From: Tolypeutes matacus
Taxonomy: Eukaryota; Chordata; Mammalia; Cingulata; Chlamyphoridae
Length of the DNA: 64,000 bases
Direction of reading: 5' to 3'
NCBI GenBank assembly: GCA_026826555.1
Contig: JAKSZT010054335.1
Span: 5,370,815 to 5,434,814, forward strand
A program made the translations under genes and the position numbers. The number at the start of each line of letters is the position of its first letter. The stretch's first letter is position 1. Positions 1 to 10,600 of this stretch are shown here, piece by piece. The notes under the pieces are model-generated. The model did no database searches. It had not been told where the DNA came from and saw only the letters and a program-made list of their open reading frames with translations.

Positions 1-160
1 CCGGAGCCTCGGGCGCGGCGGGCGGGGGGCGCGGGGCGCCGATTGGAGCCGGCGCGTCAGCTGGGGCCGCCGTCTGGCCGCTTAAAGGGCCAGGCCGCCC
101 GGGCGCCGGCGGGGGCCGCGGGGCGCGCGGCGTGCTGCCCGGGGCGCCCGGGCCGCCCAG
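1..160 (-). promoter_or_regulatory. CpG island, probable ZBTB47 promoter / first exon
   Basis: This is the most CpG-dense stretch of the window, built of GC boxes and CGCG/GGGCGC runs, with an inverted CCAAT box (GATTGG) near base 42. Such islands mark housekeeping-type promoters. In other mammals ZBTB47 lies a few kb beyond the NKTR 3' end on the same strand. Here the NKTR 3' end (about 4840) lies about 4.7 kb from the island, so a ZBTB47 gene running leftwards out of the window is the natural reading. No ZBTB47 coding sequence is visible, so gene and strand are inferred from synteny. Confidence 0.55.
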
Positions 161-2580
161 TCACCACCCCATTGCTCACCTCTGAGCAGACGGACCCGGC
201 CTCGCCCTCCCGCGCCGAGGCCCCTTTCCCAACGGGAAGTTCACCTCCCAGTCTAACCTTGGTGCCCTCCAGCTGTGCCTCGGGGCGGGTGGGAGGCGGC
301 CCTGGCAACCATCGGGAAGCTGGGCGCGGGAGAGGCGGCTTCCGCCTGCCCTCTGAGCGACCCCACCTAAGGGACCGAATCCCCGCACTCCAGCCGTGTT
401 CACCACCCCACCTGCCGCCCGGGCTGCTGGGGCCTGGGGTGAGTCTGGGCTCCCCCGACCTGTCTAGGTCTTCCCCCGCTGACCCCAAGGCTGCCCAGCG
501 TGGGCCGGCGCTCATTCTGCTGTGTGCCTTCAGGACTTGGCTCCGGTGGGCCCGTTCTTACCTGGTGGCCTCCTCTGGCCTCACAGGGCTGACCAAGGCA
601 GATGGAGGACCCCTGGGCACAGCTGTCCTGGGGCCAGCAGCTGGCACGCTGAGGGTGGAGGCCAAGGCCCCGGGCCCGGCCCCACTGGGCCTGCCTGCCC
701 GTGAGACCCGGCCACTGGCGAGTGGCCGCCCTGCTCAGCTTGTGCCGGGGAGCCGCCGCCAGGCCTGCGGAATGCTGCGCTGGCATGGACGCCCGTGGGG
801 GCAGGGGGCTGGCTGTGCGGGAGGAAGGCTGCAGAGGAGCACTGCCAGGCCGCGCAGGCAACAGGGTGGGGAGCAGGGGCCGCTGGGCCTGGCAGGGCCC
901 GTGGAGAGGGCGCCTCTGTGCGACCTGTGTCGTCACCCGGATACCCTCCTGCCCTGCACACGCCCCTCGCTATCCCTGCTGCCCCATCCTGGCGTGTGCG
1001 AACGTGTGCCTATGCCACCTGGCTCAGGAGTGGGCAGGGCCTCTGGGGCCCGCTCGGGGTGACTGGGCTCTGGGTGCCAGGGTGGAACCTGGTGGTCTCG
1101 CTTCAGATTGCGGGGCCTCCTCGAGACACCCGAGGCCGTCCCAGAGCCAGAAGGAAGCGTCTGGGGCAGAGGTGAAGGAGTGCCAAGAGGAAGTGGAGGA
1201 AGGCACACTAGAGGGAAGGGGAGGCGCGGGGAGGGGCGCTGAGGAAGGGCACGGCAGGGACGGTGGGGCCTCTGCAGACACCTGGGGGCGCAGGCGGCTG
1301 GCTCGGTCCCCAGCGAGCCCGGGCGAAGGCCGCAGTGGCTCCCTGCCTCTGGCTGGCCGGTCCCGTCAGGGCTAGCCTGCTTCTTCCTCCTCAGTCCTGC
1401 AGAGTGATCCTCACACCCCTTGGTCAGATGAGGATACTGAGGCCCAGAGAGGGACGGGTCACACAGCCAGGCACGAGAGGTGAGGCTGGCGTGGCCTCCC
1501 GGCGGCTGCATTGGACACGGCCGGGCCGCTGCCCAGCATGACCGAGGTAGGGCTCCTGGCCCCTTTGGAGTTGGCCTTGGCTGTGGCAGCCGGTCAGAGG
1601 AGCTGGAGGCCGTGGGCAGGGAGACGGGGGAGGGTGCTCTTCTCCTTGCCTGGCCTCCAGCCCACCTGCGGGGAAGCCCTGGGCCCTGCGGAGGCTGCTG
1701 GCACCTGGGACACTCTAGACCTGGCAGGAGGGAGCTGTTTGCAGAACTCAGCCCAAACGGAGAGCTGAGGCCTGAAAACTGAGCCAACGTTCAGTAGAAC
1801 AAAGAGGAAGAGGAAGGGCACTGCTGGCAGAGCCTGGCACCTGCAAAGGCCGGGAGGCAGGCAGGCTTGTCGCCTGCGGGGAACTGCAGGCAACTCGGTG
1901 GTGGAGAAGGCAGTTACTCTTGCCCGGGGCTTCTCCAGCGGGAGCTCGCAAAAGCCCGGGCCTGGGCGCTGGCTGTCAAGTGTCACGTCGGAAAGCGAGG
2001 CCCGGGAGAGGGGCACGGCGCAGCAGCGTCAGTCACCTTGAGGGGGTCAGGGTGGGACTGGAGAGGGGGATCCCAGGCCAGGTCTGCATATCCCAGGGGT
2101 ACCCAGGTGAACCCCTGCCCCAACAGATGTAGGGATGGGCTCACCTGAGAGCAGAGTGTAGTGATGCGTCAGGCATTTCGGGCTGGGTGCTGAGGTCAGC
2201 AAAGCCACACACCACCCCCAGGCCAGCTCGCCGGTTTTCTCAGCCTCTCTCAATAGCTATCCCCTTTTCTGTCCCAAGGCAGGGAGGACAGACCCAAAAA
2301 GTGCTGGGGGAGCCGCAGCTTGGGGGACTCACCGTCTCTAATGAAAGAACAGCTGGGCTGTGCCCCTGAGTAGGGTACAGTGAGGTGCTGGGGGTCGTGA
2401 GACGGGGAGCAGGTAGGCAGGGCCAGGAAAGGAAGGCGACCTTGACTTGCACGGAATGGGGTCAGTGGGGTGGCAGCCAAGTTCAAGCCTCCTGCTGGGT
2501 GCTGCCCCAGGGCCCTGGCAGGGGTGGGGTGTCACCGCGCACTGGGGGTGCAGCTGCCTGGTGCCAACCAGCCTAAGCAC
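161..2580. other. GC-rich intergenic DNA between NKTR and the CpG island
   Basis: GC-rich unique sequence. Long open frames occur on both strands at once, which is what high GC content produces by chance, and no frame resembles a known protein or has splice-flanked exons. The only recognisable repeat is a short MIR-like piece at 1400-1475. Promoter-flanking regulatory sequence is possible but no specific element can be supported. Confidence 0.6.
1400..1475 (-). mobile_element. MIR fragment (short)
   Basis: Contains the MIR hallmark GAGGCCCAGAGAGG followed by a GGTCACACAGCCAGG segment, reading as the reverse complement of the usual MIR consensus. Only the conserved centre remains, as expected of an ancient tRNA-derived SINE. 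Confidence 0.6.
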
Positions 2581-2597
2581 CCAGGGCCTTGGCATTT

Positions 2598-2917
2598 TTT
2601 TTTTTTTTAAGATTTCATTTCTCCCCTCCCCGCTCCCCTGTTGTTTGCACTCGCTGTCGCTCCCTGTTCATCTTTTTTTTTCCCTCAGGAGGCACTGGGA
2701 ACCGAACCCAGGGCCTCCCACACAGGAGGGAGGCACCCCATCACTTGAGCCACCTCAGCTTTTGTCTCTGTTTCCTTGCTGTCTCTTCTTTGCATCATCT
2801 CTGCGTCATCTTCTGTCAGCTCGCCGTCTTGCTCGTCCTTAGGAGGCACTGGGAACCAAACCCGGGACCTCCCATGTGGAAGGCGGGCGCCTGGCTGCTT
2901 GAGCCATACGCGCTTCC
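2598..2917 (-). mobile_element. Dimeric DAS-type SINE
   Basis: Two tRNA-related units in the same orientation, each with the inverted signature GGGAACCNAACCC...GGGACCTCCCA...GAGCCA, separated by a linker of TGTCTC/CATCATCT-type sequence. The T-run at the left is the poly(A) tail of a minus-strand copy. A perfect 17-bp target-site duplication, CCAGGGCCTTGGCATTT, lies at 2581-2597 and 2918-2934 and defines the ends. The same dimer architecture recurs at 42748-43112 and 52957-53395. Confidence 0.88.
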
Positions 2918-3078
2918 CCAGGGCCTTGGCATTTGAGGCCTTCCCGGCAGCTCCCAGGCCCCCCCTGCCCTGGTAGTTCAGGAGACCGACACTTGACACT
3001 CAGCAGTGACTGGCCCCCACGGGCACCCTGTGGGGCTCTTCCCCCGCGAGGCAAGGCCCACTTTGATGGATGCTCGAT

Positions 3079-3240
3079 TCTAGGAGGCATTTAATCCTCA
3101 CCATGATCCTAGCAGGGAGGCCCCCCTAGTACCTGTTCTTCTGATGAGGAGCCGAGTCACAGCAAGGTCAAGCAGCTATCTAAGTCTACCCAGCTAGGAA
3201 GTGGCAGGGCAGGCCTTGAACCCAGACCGCCTGGCTCTGA
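3079..3240 (-). mobile_element. MIR element
   Basis: Reads CATTTAATCCTCACCATGATCC, then TGATGAGGAGCCGAGTCACAG, AAGTGGCAGGGCAGG and CTTGAACCCAGACCG. This is the full order of the MIR core and tRNA-related head in reverse complement. Divergence is high, consistent with an old mammal-wide insertion. Confidence 0.8.
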
Positions 3241-4835
3241 CCTGGGCCTTGACCTACACGCTGAAGGGCAGTTATGCGAGAGAGGCCCTGTTTCTTCAGA
3301 ACGAAGTCAAACCACGCTGGAAGCACCGAGGCCAGCAGGGACCCTCTCTGGAGTTTCTCTGGGACCCTGGCCTGGTGTTTGCGTGGCCCTGGCTGGCCAC
3401 GGGGCTGGCCCCCCGACGTCTCCAGGCTGTCAGGTCCGGCTGCCCCCTCCCTCAGAGCTCAGGACTTAATGATAACAGGTGAGCGCCAGAAGCCCAGGAT
3501 GGCTCTCCAGCAGCAGAATGCAGGCATCTGTCCTCAGGCTGGCTGAAGAGATGCATGAAACTTGGTCCGGACTGCAGAGCTGCAGCTGCAGCCTGATGGG
3601 GCAGAGATGGAAAAGGGCGGTTCTGGGGTCTTCAGGAGCAGAAGCGCTTGCCCCTGGCCTCCTGCCCCTCTGCCCCTTACCTCTGCACTCAGCAGGCGCT
3701 GCCCGGAGCGTCCCAGTCTCTCCCGATGTGAACAGGCGTCGTCTCCTTTTGGGTTTCCCAGCCCCTCTGGCTGTGGGGTGGGATTCTTCTCCCCGACAGC
3801 TCGATCCCCGCGAGGCTGCTCCCTACCAGGCAGAAGCCCTCCTCCTGGGCCTTCGAGTCCCGCAGGGGAGCCCAGGCTCTGGCCTCGCACTGCAGGCAGC
3901 GAGGGCCACCTGGCTTGCGGCGCTCCTCTTCGAGGCTGCCACCCGGCCTCCTGCTCTACCACCACTCGGAGCCTCCTCTCCCTTCCAACAGTGATGTCCA
4001 GTCAGAGTCTGTGGTCTCTTGAAAAAAGGGCACTTTCCTTGGATTCTCTTCCTATTTAATGCTCGGCTAATTCAAAACAGCCAAGAACAAAGCGCCTGAC
4101 ATTTTTTTCTCCCAGTACTGCCCCAACTGATCAAGATTATCACTATGGAAATATGAGCAGATCCTAGAGCTCACTAAAAGTTTAAGACCGTGAAGGAATC
4201 TTAGGAGATTTCCCCAAAGCAAGAGGCTCTGCATTTTCTTTAAATTTAAAAGTAACACATTCAGATTTGACAATTTTCACAAGTTGCCCAGCTTGGGGTT
4301 TGCTGTCTTACTGTGATAAGTCATGTTGTATTCAGTAAGAAAATACAAATTCCTTCGAATTCTGAGGAGACAAAAGTTCTTGCCCTGCAAATTCTCACGT
4401 GGATGCTACAAGAACCTCCATGGACACTTTCACCGGGACGAGGGCCGCGTGGCGGCTGTGGGTGGTTTAGCAGGTAAAGGGGTAAGTGTTCGGTCCCTGG
4501 TCGGCAATGCAGTCTTTCCTCAGTACAGACATCTGTTTGTATTTTGTATGCAGGTCATTTCGGCTGGAGGCCAACGCCTATGCCTGGGGGAAATCTGGAG
4601 TTGTCCGGGTGGGGGAAAGCCAAGCATGACTGACACCCCTCTGTGGAGGACAGCACCACTGCCTGGAGCACGTTCTAGCTCCACCTCCTGCCCCATCGTC
4701 AAACTGTGGACTAGAGGAGGGAGGAAGCCTCTTCACTGGCTGGGTCCAGCAAAGAGACTCCCTGTTTGCTTTCCCATTTCAGAAAGACTACTGGAAGCCT
4801 GGGGGAGTAAAGAAAGATGAGACATGCACAGACTC
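3241..4835. other. Intergenic region downstream of NKTR
   Basis: No gene is supported. The open frames at 3479-4059 on both strands are overlapping and unrelated to any family I recognise, and the region lacks flanking splice sites. The segment becomes AT-richer towards the NKTR 3' end. A terminator-proximal role is possible but nothing specific is visible. Confidence 0.5.
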
Positions 4836-4856
4836 AGACTGAGACTAAGTATATAT

Positions 4857-4862
4857 TTTAAT
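4857..4862 (-). terminator. NKTR: Candidate NKTR poly(A) signal (ATTAAA)
   Basis: On the minus strand this reads ATTAAA, the commonest variant of the AATAAA signal. It lies about 2.7 kb past the NKTR stop codon, close to the 3' UTR length I recall for NKTR in other mammals. Cleavage would fall about 15-25 nt further left, near 4835-4845. Other signals further in could be used too. Confidence 0.45.
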
Positions 4863-5264
4863 TTCTACAAGGTCCCCCTTTCAAGTTGAAGGGAAATTTA
4901 ACTGAAGTGTATACAAATTAGACATTGTCAGTATGTACAAAAGCATTTTCTACTGTTTTGAATGCTACCAACTATCATATTTCATTTGCAGTAAACAGGA
5001 CATTATAAAAACAGCCCAATAATGCATTTTCTATTCAGAAACACAATACACAACATAATTCCATTTTTTTTCAAAAATAACTTCAAAATACAGAATGATC
5101 CCCTTTAGGAAGAAAAGCTATTTCTGGAGCTCACTTCAGTAAACATACAAGTTGAATGCTATATAGCTGAGGGCTGCCCCTTTCTTTCCATGGAGAAAAT
5201 GAGATGGGGGGCAGGGAGAGCACCTTTTCAGGATAAAATTCCACCTACAGCTGAGAGGGGCAAA

Positions 5265-5790
5265 GTTACTGCCTGTGGTTGGCAGAATTCTAAAAGGCCC
5301 ACCCCAGCCCCCTGTTCCACATCTTAATCCCCAGCATCTGTGACTACGATGAGCTGTCACTCCTGTGCCCATGCTGTTCCATGGCACAGCTGACCTTAAA
5401 ATAGGGCAGGCATCTGGGTGGGTTTCGTCTAACCACATGAACCCTTAAAAAGAAGAGGAAGGCAGAGAGATACTTGACAGGCGACTGCTAGCTTGAAAAT
5501 GCAGATGACCACACAGGAAGAAGTGCAGTGGCCTCAGGGAGCTGACAAGCACCAGGCTGACAGCCGGCAAGGAATGGGGACCTCAGTGAACTGAATTCTG
5601 CCAAGAAGCTGCATGAGCTTGGCAGCACAGTCTCTTCCCCAGAGTCTTCCTTCATAAAGGGACGCTGCTCTGCCCACCCTTGATTTCAGCTTTGTGAGAT
5701 CCCGAGCAGAGACTCTAGCCATACCATGCCAGACTCTTGGCCCACAGGAGTGTGTAGTTTCAAACCACTGTTACATGGCAATAGAAAACA
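5265..5790 (+). mobile_element. Ancient interspersed repeat inside the NKTR 3' UTR (family uncertain)
   Basis: Contains landmarks of a widespread old mammalian repeat: GGCAGAATTCTAAAAGGCCC, TTAATCCCCAGCATCTGTGA, GGCACAGCTGACCTTAAAATA, ACCACATGAACCCTTAAAA, GGGGACCTCAGTGAACTGAA, TGATTTCAGCTTTGTGAGA and a tail ACATGGCAATAGAAAACAAA. It resembles MER-type elements common in mammals, but I cannot name the family by eye. Confidence 0.55.
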
Positions 5791-7578
5791 AATACATTTG
5801 CCCAAGGATAACTTTTCTTTACCTAATTATATCCGGCAGTTTCTGTTTGGATGCCGAACGAATTTTTTCCCCCACTATTATTAAAGCGATATTCTGCCGT
5901 GTAGGTAACTTTTGAAAACCCTTGGTGTCTATCACATTGTTTTCTAGTCAACAGCAAGTATTGCTTGTTTGACTCAAGTCCTGTTTTATAATGCGCTACC
6001 ACTTTGGCAGACTGACGCCCTAACCCCGTTTACGCAGCCTCTTACGGGTAGTGGCTTTACTACATCCAAGGTCAGCTCTCCATCCAGCAAAGGCTGTCAG
6101 ATCCTCCAACTGCGGACGCTTTCCCACTTCCCCCCACCAGGCAGGGCCTGGGATAGGATGGCATAGAGCTCAACATCAAACATCCAATATGAATTTCTTC
6201 TGCATAACTGGATTAAACTGGCACTGTGGTGATTAAGTACACTTGGGGGCAAAAATCAAACTAAAGATTAAAAAACACACCAGTTTTTACAGCTCAAACT
6301 AATTTTGGAGGAACCACGCAAAGTCTTGAAAACGTGTAATTTACGTAGCCCTATGCCCTCACACCTGACTGGCGTCCTAGATTTACTCATGTCATGCCAG
6401 GCTTCAGGAGGTCAGCACGGGTCATGGTGAAGCAGAAGAGCACGACGGTGCTTAGACCAGTCCCACCACTGCTGCGTGTGTCCCTTGCTTGAGAGCCCTG
6501 CAAGATGTCTCTAGGATGGTGGCAGTTCAAAGTCAAGTGTTAGTTTTGAAGTCTGTTCCTTAATCCACTACTCCAGAGGCACACACGTCAGTCATGTGCA
6601 GCAGACCAGGGTGGGTCACTCAACCCCTGACGTCAACCTGCCTGCTCCAGGGGACCCCAGCCCACCTCTGTGCTTGGGAGAAGCCCCCCAAGTATTTGAA
6701 GTGAAGGTAACTCAGAAGGAAACACGTTTGGCTTCTACTTTTCTTTCCTGTGGTTTTTTAATGTACGGTATAGAAGAACAATGCTTATCAGGCACCAAAA
6801 GGTACCAAGCACCAAACCACGGACTGGAATAGAATTGCAGAATCTCAACTTCTGACGGTAGTTATTTAAAAGCACACACAACATTCAGTCCTTAGAGACA
6901 GTGCAGGTATTTAGAGTTGAGGCTGTCTTATTCTCCATAACGTGGCCTGCTAGCCTGAAGGAGTGCGCACAGCGCCTTGTATTCAGATGACCATTTTCCT
7001 GATCCTCTAAGACAGCAGAGGTGAGGGACGGGTCAAGCGTCCCGGGGCTACTGCTTTATGTGCCTGGCTGCCACTGGCATCACATCTGGGCTGTTAGTTT
7101 TTAGGAACACATTTGTACACGACTGTGTCATGTGTATATAAATATTTGGCCATTTTTAACAGTTCTTCTTCACAGTTCTATGTTTGGCAGTATATATGCT
7201 AAAACCTGAAAAGAAGGCAAAAAGAATCTGGATTCTTAGGAATACATGAGATAGAGAGATTTAGTCTATCTAAAATAATAGTCCAAATTATCCTTTGATA
7301 AATTTCATGATTTCTTGATTCAAGAAAATGAAATTTGTTTCCATAGTTGGCTACTGTAAAATGTGGCACAGAAGTATTTCTAGAAGACATACCTGTGTAT
7401 TTTAAAGACGGCTGCACACATGTTAATGAACAAAGAACAACTAAAAAGTCTCAACCCTTGAAATTCAACTCTAATACTGAAATAGAACAAAAGACTGCCT
7501 TGGGTTTCTTAAACTTTTAAGTCACCAGATATTTACAAATAAGATATAATTAGTATATATATATAAAAAAAGACATTT

Positions 7579-7666
7579 TCAACTCTCTCGGCTGCTCTCA
7601 CTGGGGCTCCGGTGATGAGAGTAACTGCGGTCACTTTCACTGTCAGAGCCGTACGATCTACAACTC
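7579..7666 (-). CDS. NKTR: NKTR terminal coding exon and stop codon
   Basis: 88 nt of coding sequence ending [20 protein letters not shown], then Glu-Ser and TGA. Human NKTR ends in the same way except for Tyr in place of the Glu. The acceptor is TTTTGTGCAG. The exon continues into the 3' UTR. Confidence 0.94.
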
Positions 7667-10600
7667 CTGCACAAAACACAGAAAACAAACACCACAAAAA
7701 ACTGTCAATCCTTTAGAGTCCTCTCGGAGCTTCTTTTTTGATACTAGTGGTTTGAAAACACTGTTGAGGTGGCATAGCACAGTGGGTGCACAGTCTGACG
7801 CTGGAGACTTTTTAAAGATGTTTTGAATGACAGCTGGTAGTAGTACCAAAGTTAAAACAAAGAAACGTCACACCTTGGAAAATGATCTGGAATCTATTCA
7901 TGCAAATAAGCAAATTGACCTGGTCTCAGTCACCATTCAGCTATTGTGAAAAATATTCACTGAGAGCCAGTCACTATGCCAGGCACTGGGACCAAAAAAA
8001 CCAGGCAAACCCAGTTCCTTGACAACAAGCTAGAGAAAGGAGGAACAAAGGCTGTCTCAGAAGCAGACAGGAGCGGCCACACTCCAGGGCTAGCAGCCAG
8101 GGAAGGCTTCCTAGAGGCAGTGGGTCAAAATGGAGATTGGCAGGTTAGGTGGGAATTGGCCATTTCATAGGGCAGGAGGTGAGCTGGTGGTGGGGGTTGT
8201 GTGTCTCTAGGCAGAAAAAACAGGTTCCAGCATGAGGGCGGGAAGCCAGAAAGAGCCCTTGCCAGGAATCCGTATGTGGAGGGCCCAGGTGCAGAGCTAA
8301 GGAGCCCGGGCCCGACCCGAGGGCAGCTGGGAGTCCTCGAGGAGCTCAAGCAATGGCGTGTCCAGCTCACACTGACAGCTTACAAGGCTCACCACAGCTG
8401 CAATAGCTTAGGAGGGCAAGGCCAGAAGCCAGCAGGAAAGAGATGACAAAAAATCGACAGAAAGACTTGTGTAGTGCTAGCCATATTTATATATATAACT
8501 GACAAGATGTAAACTCCAGTCCTGCCTCCGAAGCATATGATTGTGACATTTTATACATTTTTAAATTTACAACATTGACAAATTGCTCTGCTATTTTTAG
8601 CAACCAGCCCAATTTAAGGAAGTGGGCCATGGTATGGTGGCCATCTGTCTTTACTCCTTCCAAAAGAAACGCTTGTCCAAGGATACATGAATATTTAAAA
8701 ATCCATTTTAGATTCAAACATTAACAATAACCAACAAACATGTACCCAGCAGCTTTTAATACAAAGGCCACTTTTAGTAGCTCTGTGCATTGCTGAAATA
8801 CAGGAAGAGAAAGAAGTATTTCTGTCCTCAGAAGGTTATACTTTCTCTTCCACCAGCAAGTCCCCACAGTAACGTGCAGTGGTCTAAAGGAGATACCCAC
8901 CTGGACCGCCGATTGTAACTTCTGCCTCGGTGATAACTGTCACTCCTCTGGCTTCTGCTTCGACTCCGACTCCTGCTATAGTAGCTATCGTAAGTGTAGG
9001 ACCTGCTTTAAAGCAACAACAAACACTAAAATTTCCCATACAAATAATCATATATCCCATTTCTTTTTAGGGTTCTAGTTTAGGATATGGGCACTATATA
9101 CTGTGTGAGAACACATTTGTATAACAAATACTGTGGAAACATTTAACAAGTGCTCCAAATCAGATGATCAGTATTAAACAGAAAAATGTTCATTTCTGAA
9201 TGAACAATGTTCAGTGTTAATATCACAAAATTAACACTGAATTAGTTTGAGGCTGATGGATCTTCAATAAACACCTGCCATTACAACTTGACATGGTCAC
9301 TTTTGACACTTGAGTACAATGGGCTGACATAAAAATTGTCAACAAGACCTCACTTAGAAAGGGTATGATTTCGTAAGACAAATATATGCATTCAAGTTAT
9401 TCAGTAAAATGAACACTATGGATTAGGGTTTCTAAAACAAGGCCTTTCAATTCTGCCCCCGCAGGTGGTTGCCCAATCCCATACCTGGACCGACTGTGGG
9501 GACCATATGAACTGCTCCTGGACCGGCTCCTGCTGGACGTCCTAGGACTAATCACAGGCAGACCGTCACCTTGTGGTTCAGGGCAGGACAGGCTACACCA
9601 AAAATCTAGACACGTATTTTGCCCACCACGGTGAAAACACCATGAAATTCAGCAGCTGTATTTATTTTTCATACTGGATTTTTTAAAAAAGCATATTGGA
9701 TTTCATAAGAAAGATGAAGTTTTATGCATTCTTTTGTGAGATGCACATTAAGAAAGTCACTGGGGAGGCTCTGATCTGGGTGGGGAGGGGAAAAGTTCTG
9801 GACAGACCGGCCACTTAGAAGCAAAGTGAGGTTGCAGTGGTGGACAACACATCAGAGGCCAAAGAGGGCAAGCAGCAGGGAGCACTAGAGACCACCCTCC
9901 CCCTCCTTTTGGGCCCTTCTCTATGTTCTTCCTATCCCAATCTCTAACCCAAGTCCAGAGGTGACTGGAGATGTGAACTTAGTTAGTTAAGGAAGATTAC
10001 TTGGGGGTAGGGTTTTTAAATCCCTCTACTGTTTCTCTTGCTTCACTCCAGGAAGACCCCGTCCTGGGCACAGCCAGCAGGATTTCTGTGGTTCTAGATG
10101 AGAACAGGCCAGCCTGTGACATACAAAAGCCATGCCAGGGTTCTCCCCCAAAATTACTCTGCTCTGCCTGTGCAGCCCCAAAAGGCACACGTGATGGAGG
10201 CCACTCTGCAGGGCAAGGGCCAGCTCACCTATGACTTTTGTAACTGCGGTAAGAGCTGCTCCGGCTCCTTGTGCGACCTCTGCTGTACCGTCCTCTGCTC
10301 CGACTTCTTGAGTAGCTCCTTGATCTACATTAAAAGAGTGGGGAAAATCATTATTAACTCCCCATGCTGTTCACGTGAGTTACTGGTAGGGCAGGAAGCG
10401 GGGAGCATGCCAGGAGGAAAGGTCTTTGGAAGGTCTCTCATGAACTCCTCACAGTAGTATGACAGTGACAGCTAATGTTGCAATCCAGAAACAAGCAGGG
10501 TTTCAACAGAACAGAATGAATAGGGAAACCAGGAAAGGCTGGTACAGGTATGTTCACAGAAGCGCCAGCAGTAGTAACAAAAAAGGAAATAATCCAAATC

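Larger units (their letters stand above)
4836..7578 (-). other. NKTR: NKTR 3' untranslated region
   Basis: Sequence downstream of the NKTR stop codon up to the candidate poly(A) signal. It has no splice acceptor or coding continuation. AT-rich stretches alternate with an old repeat at about 5265-5790. The distal boundary is inferred from the ATTAAA signal and is uncertain. Confidence 0.6.

Noticed and set aside
43..4059. Many long open frames on both strands in the first 4 kb
   Set aside because: They overlap each other on both strands in GC-rich DNA, have no splice context and no known domains; high GC reduces stop codons by chance.
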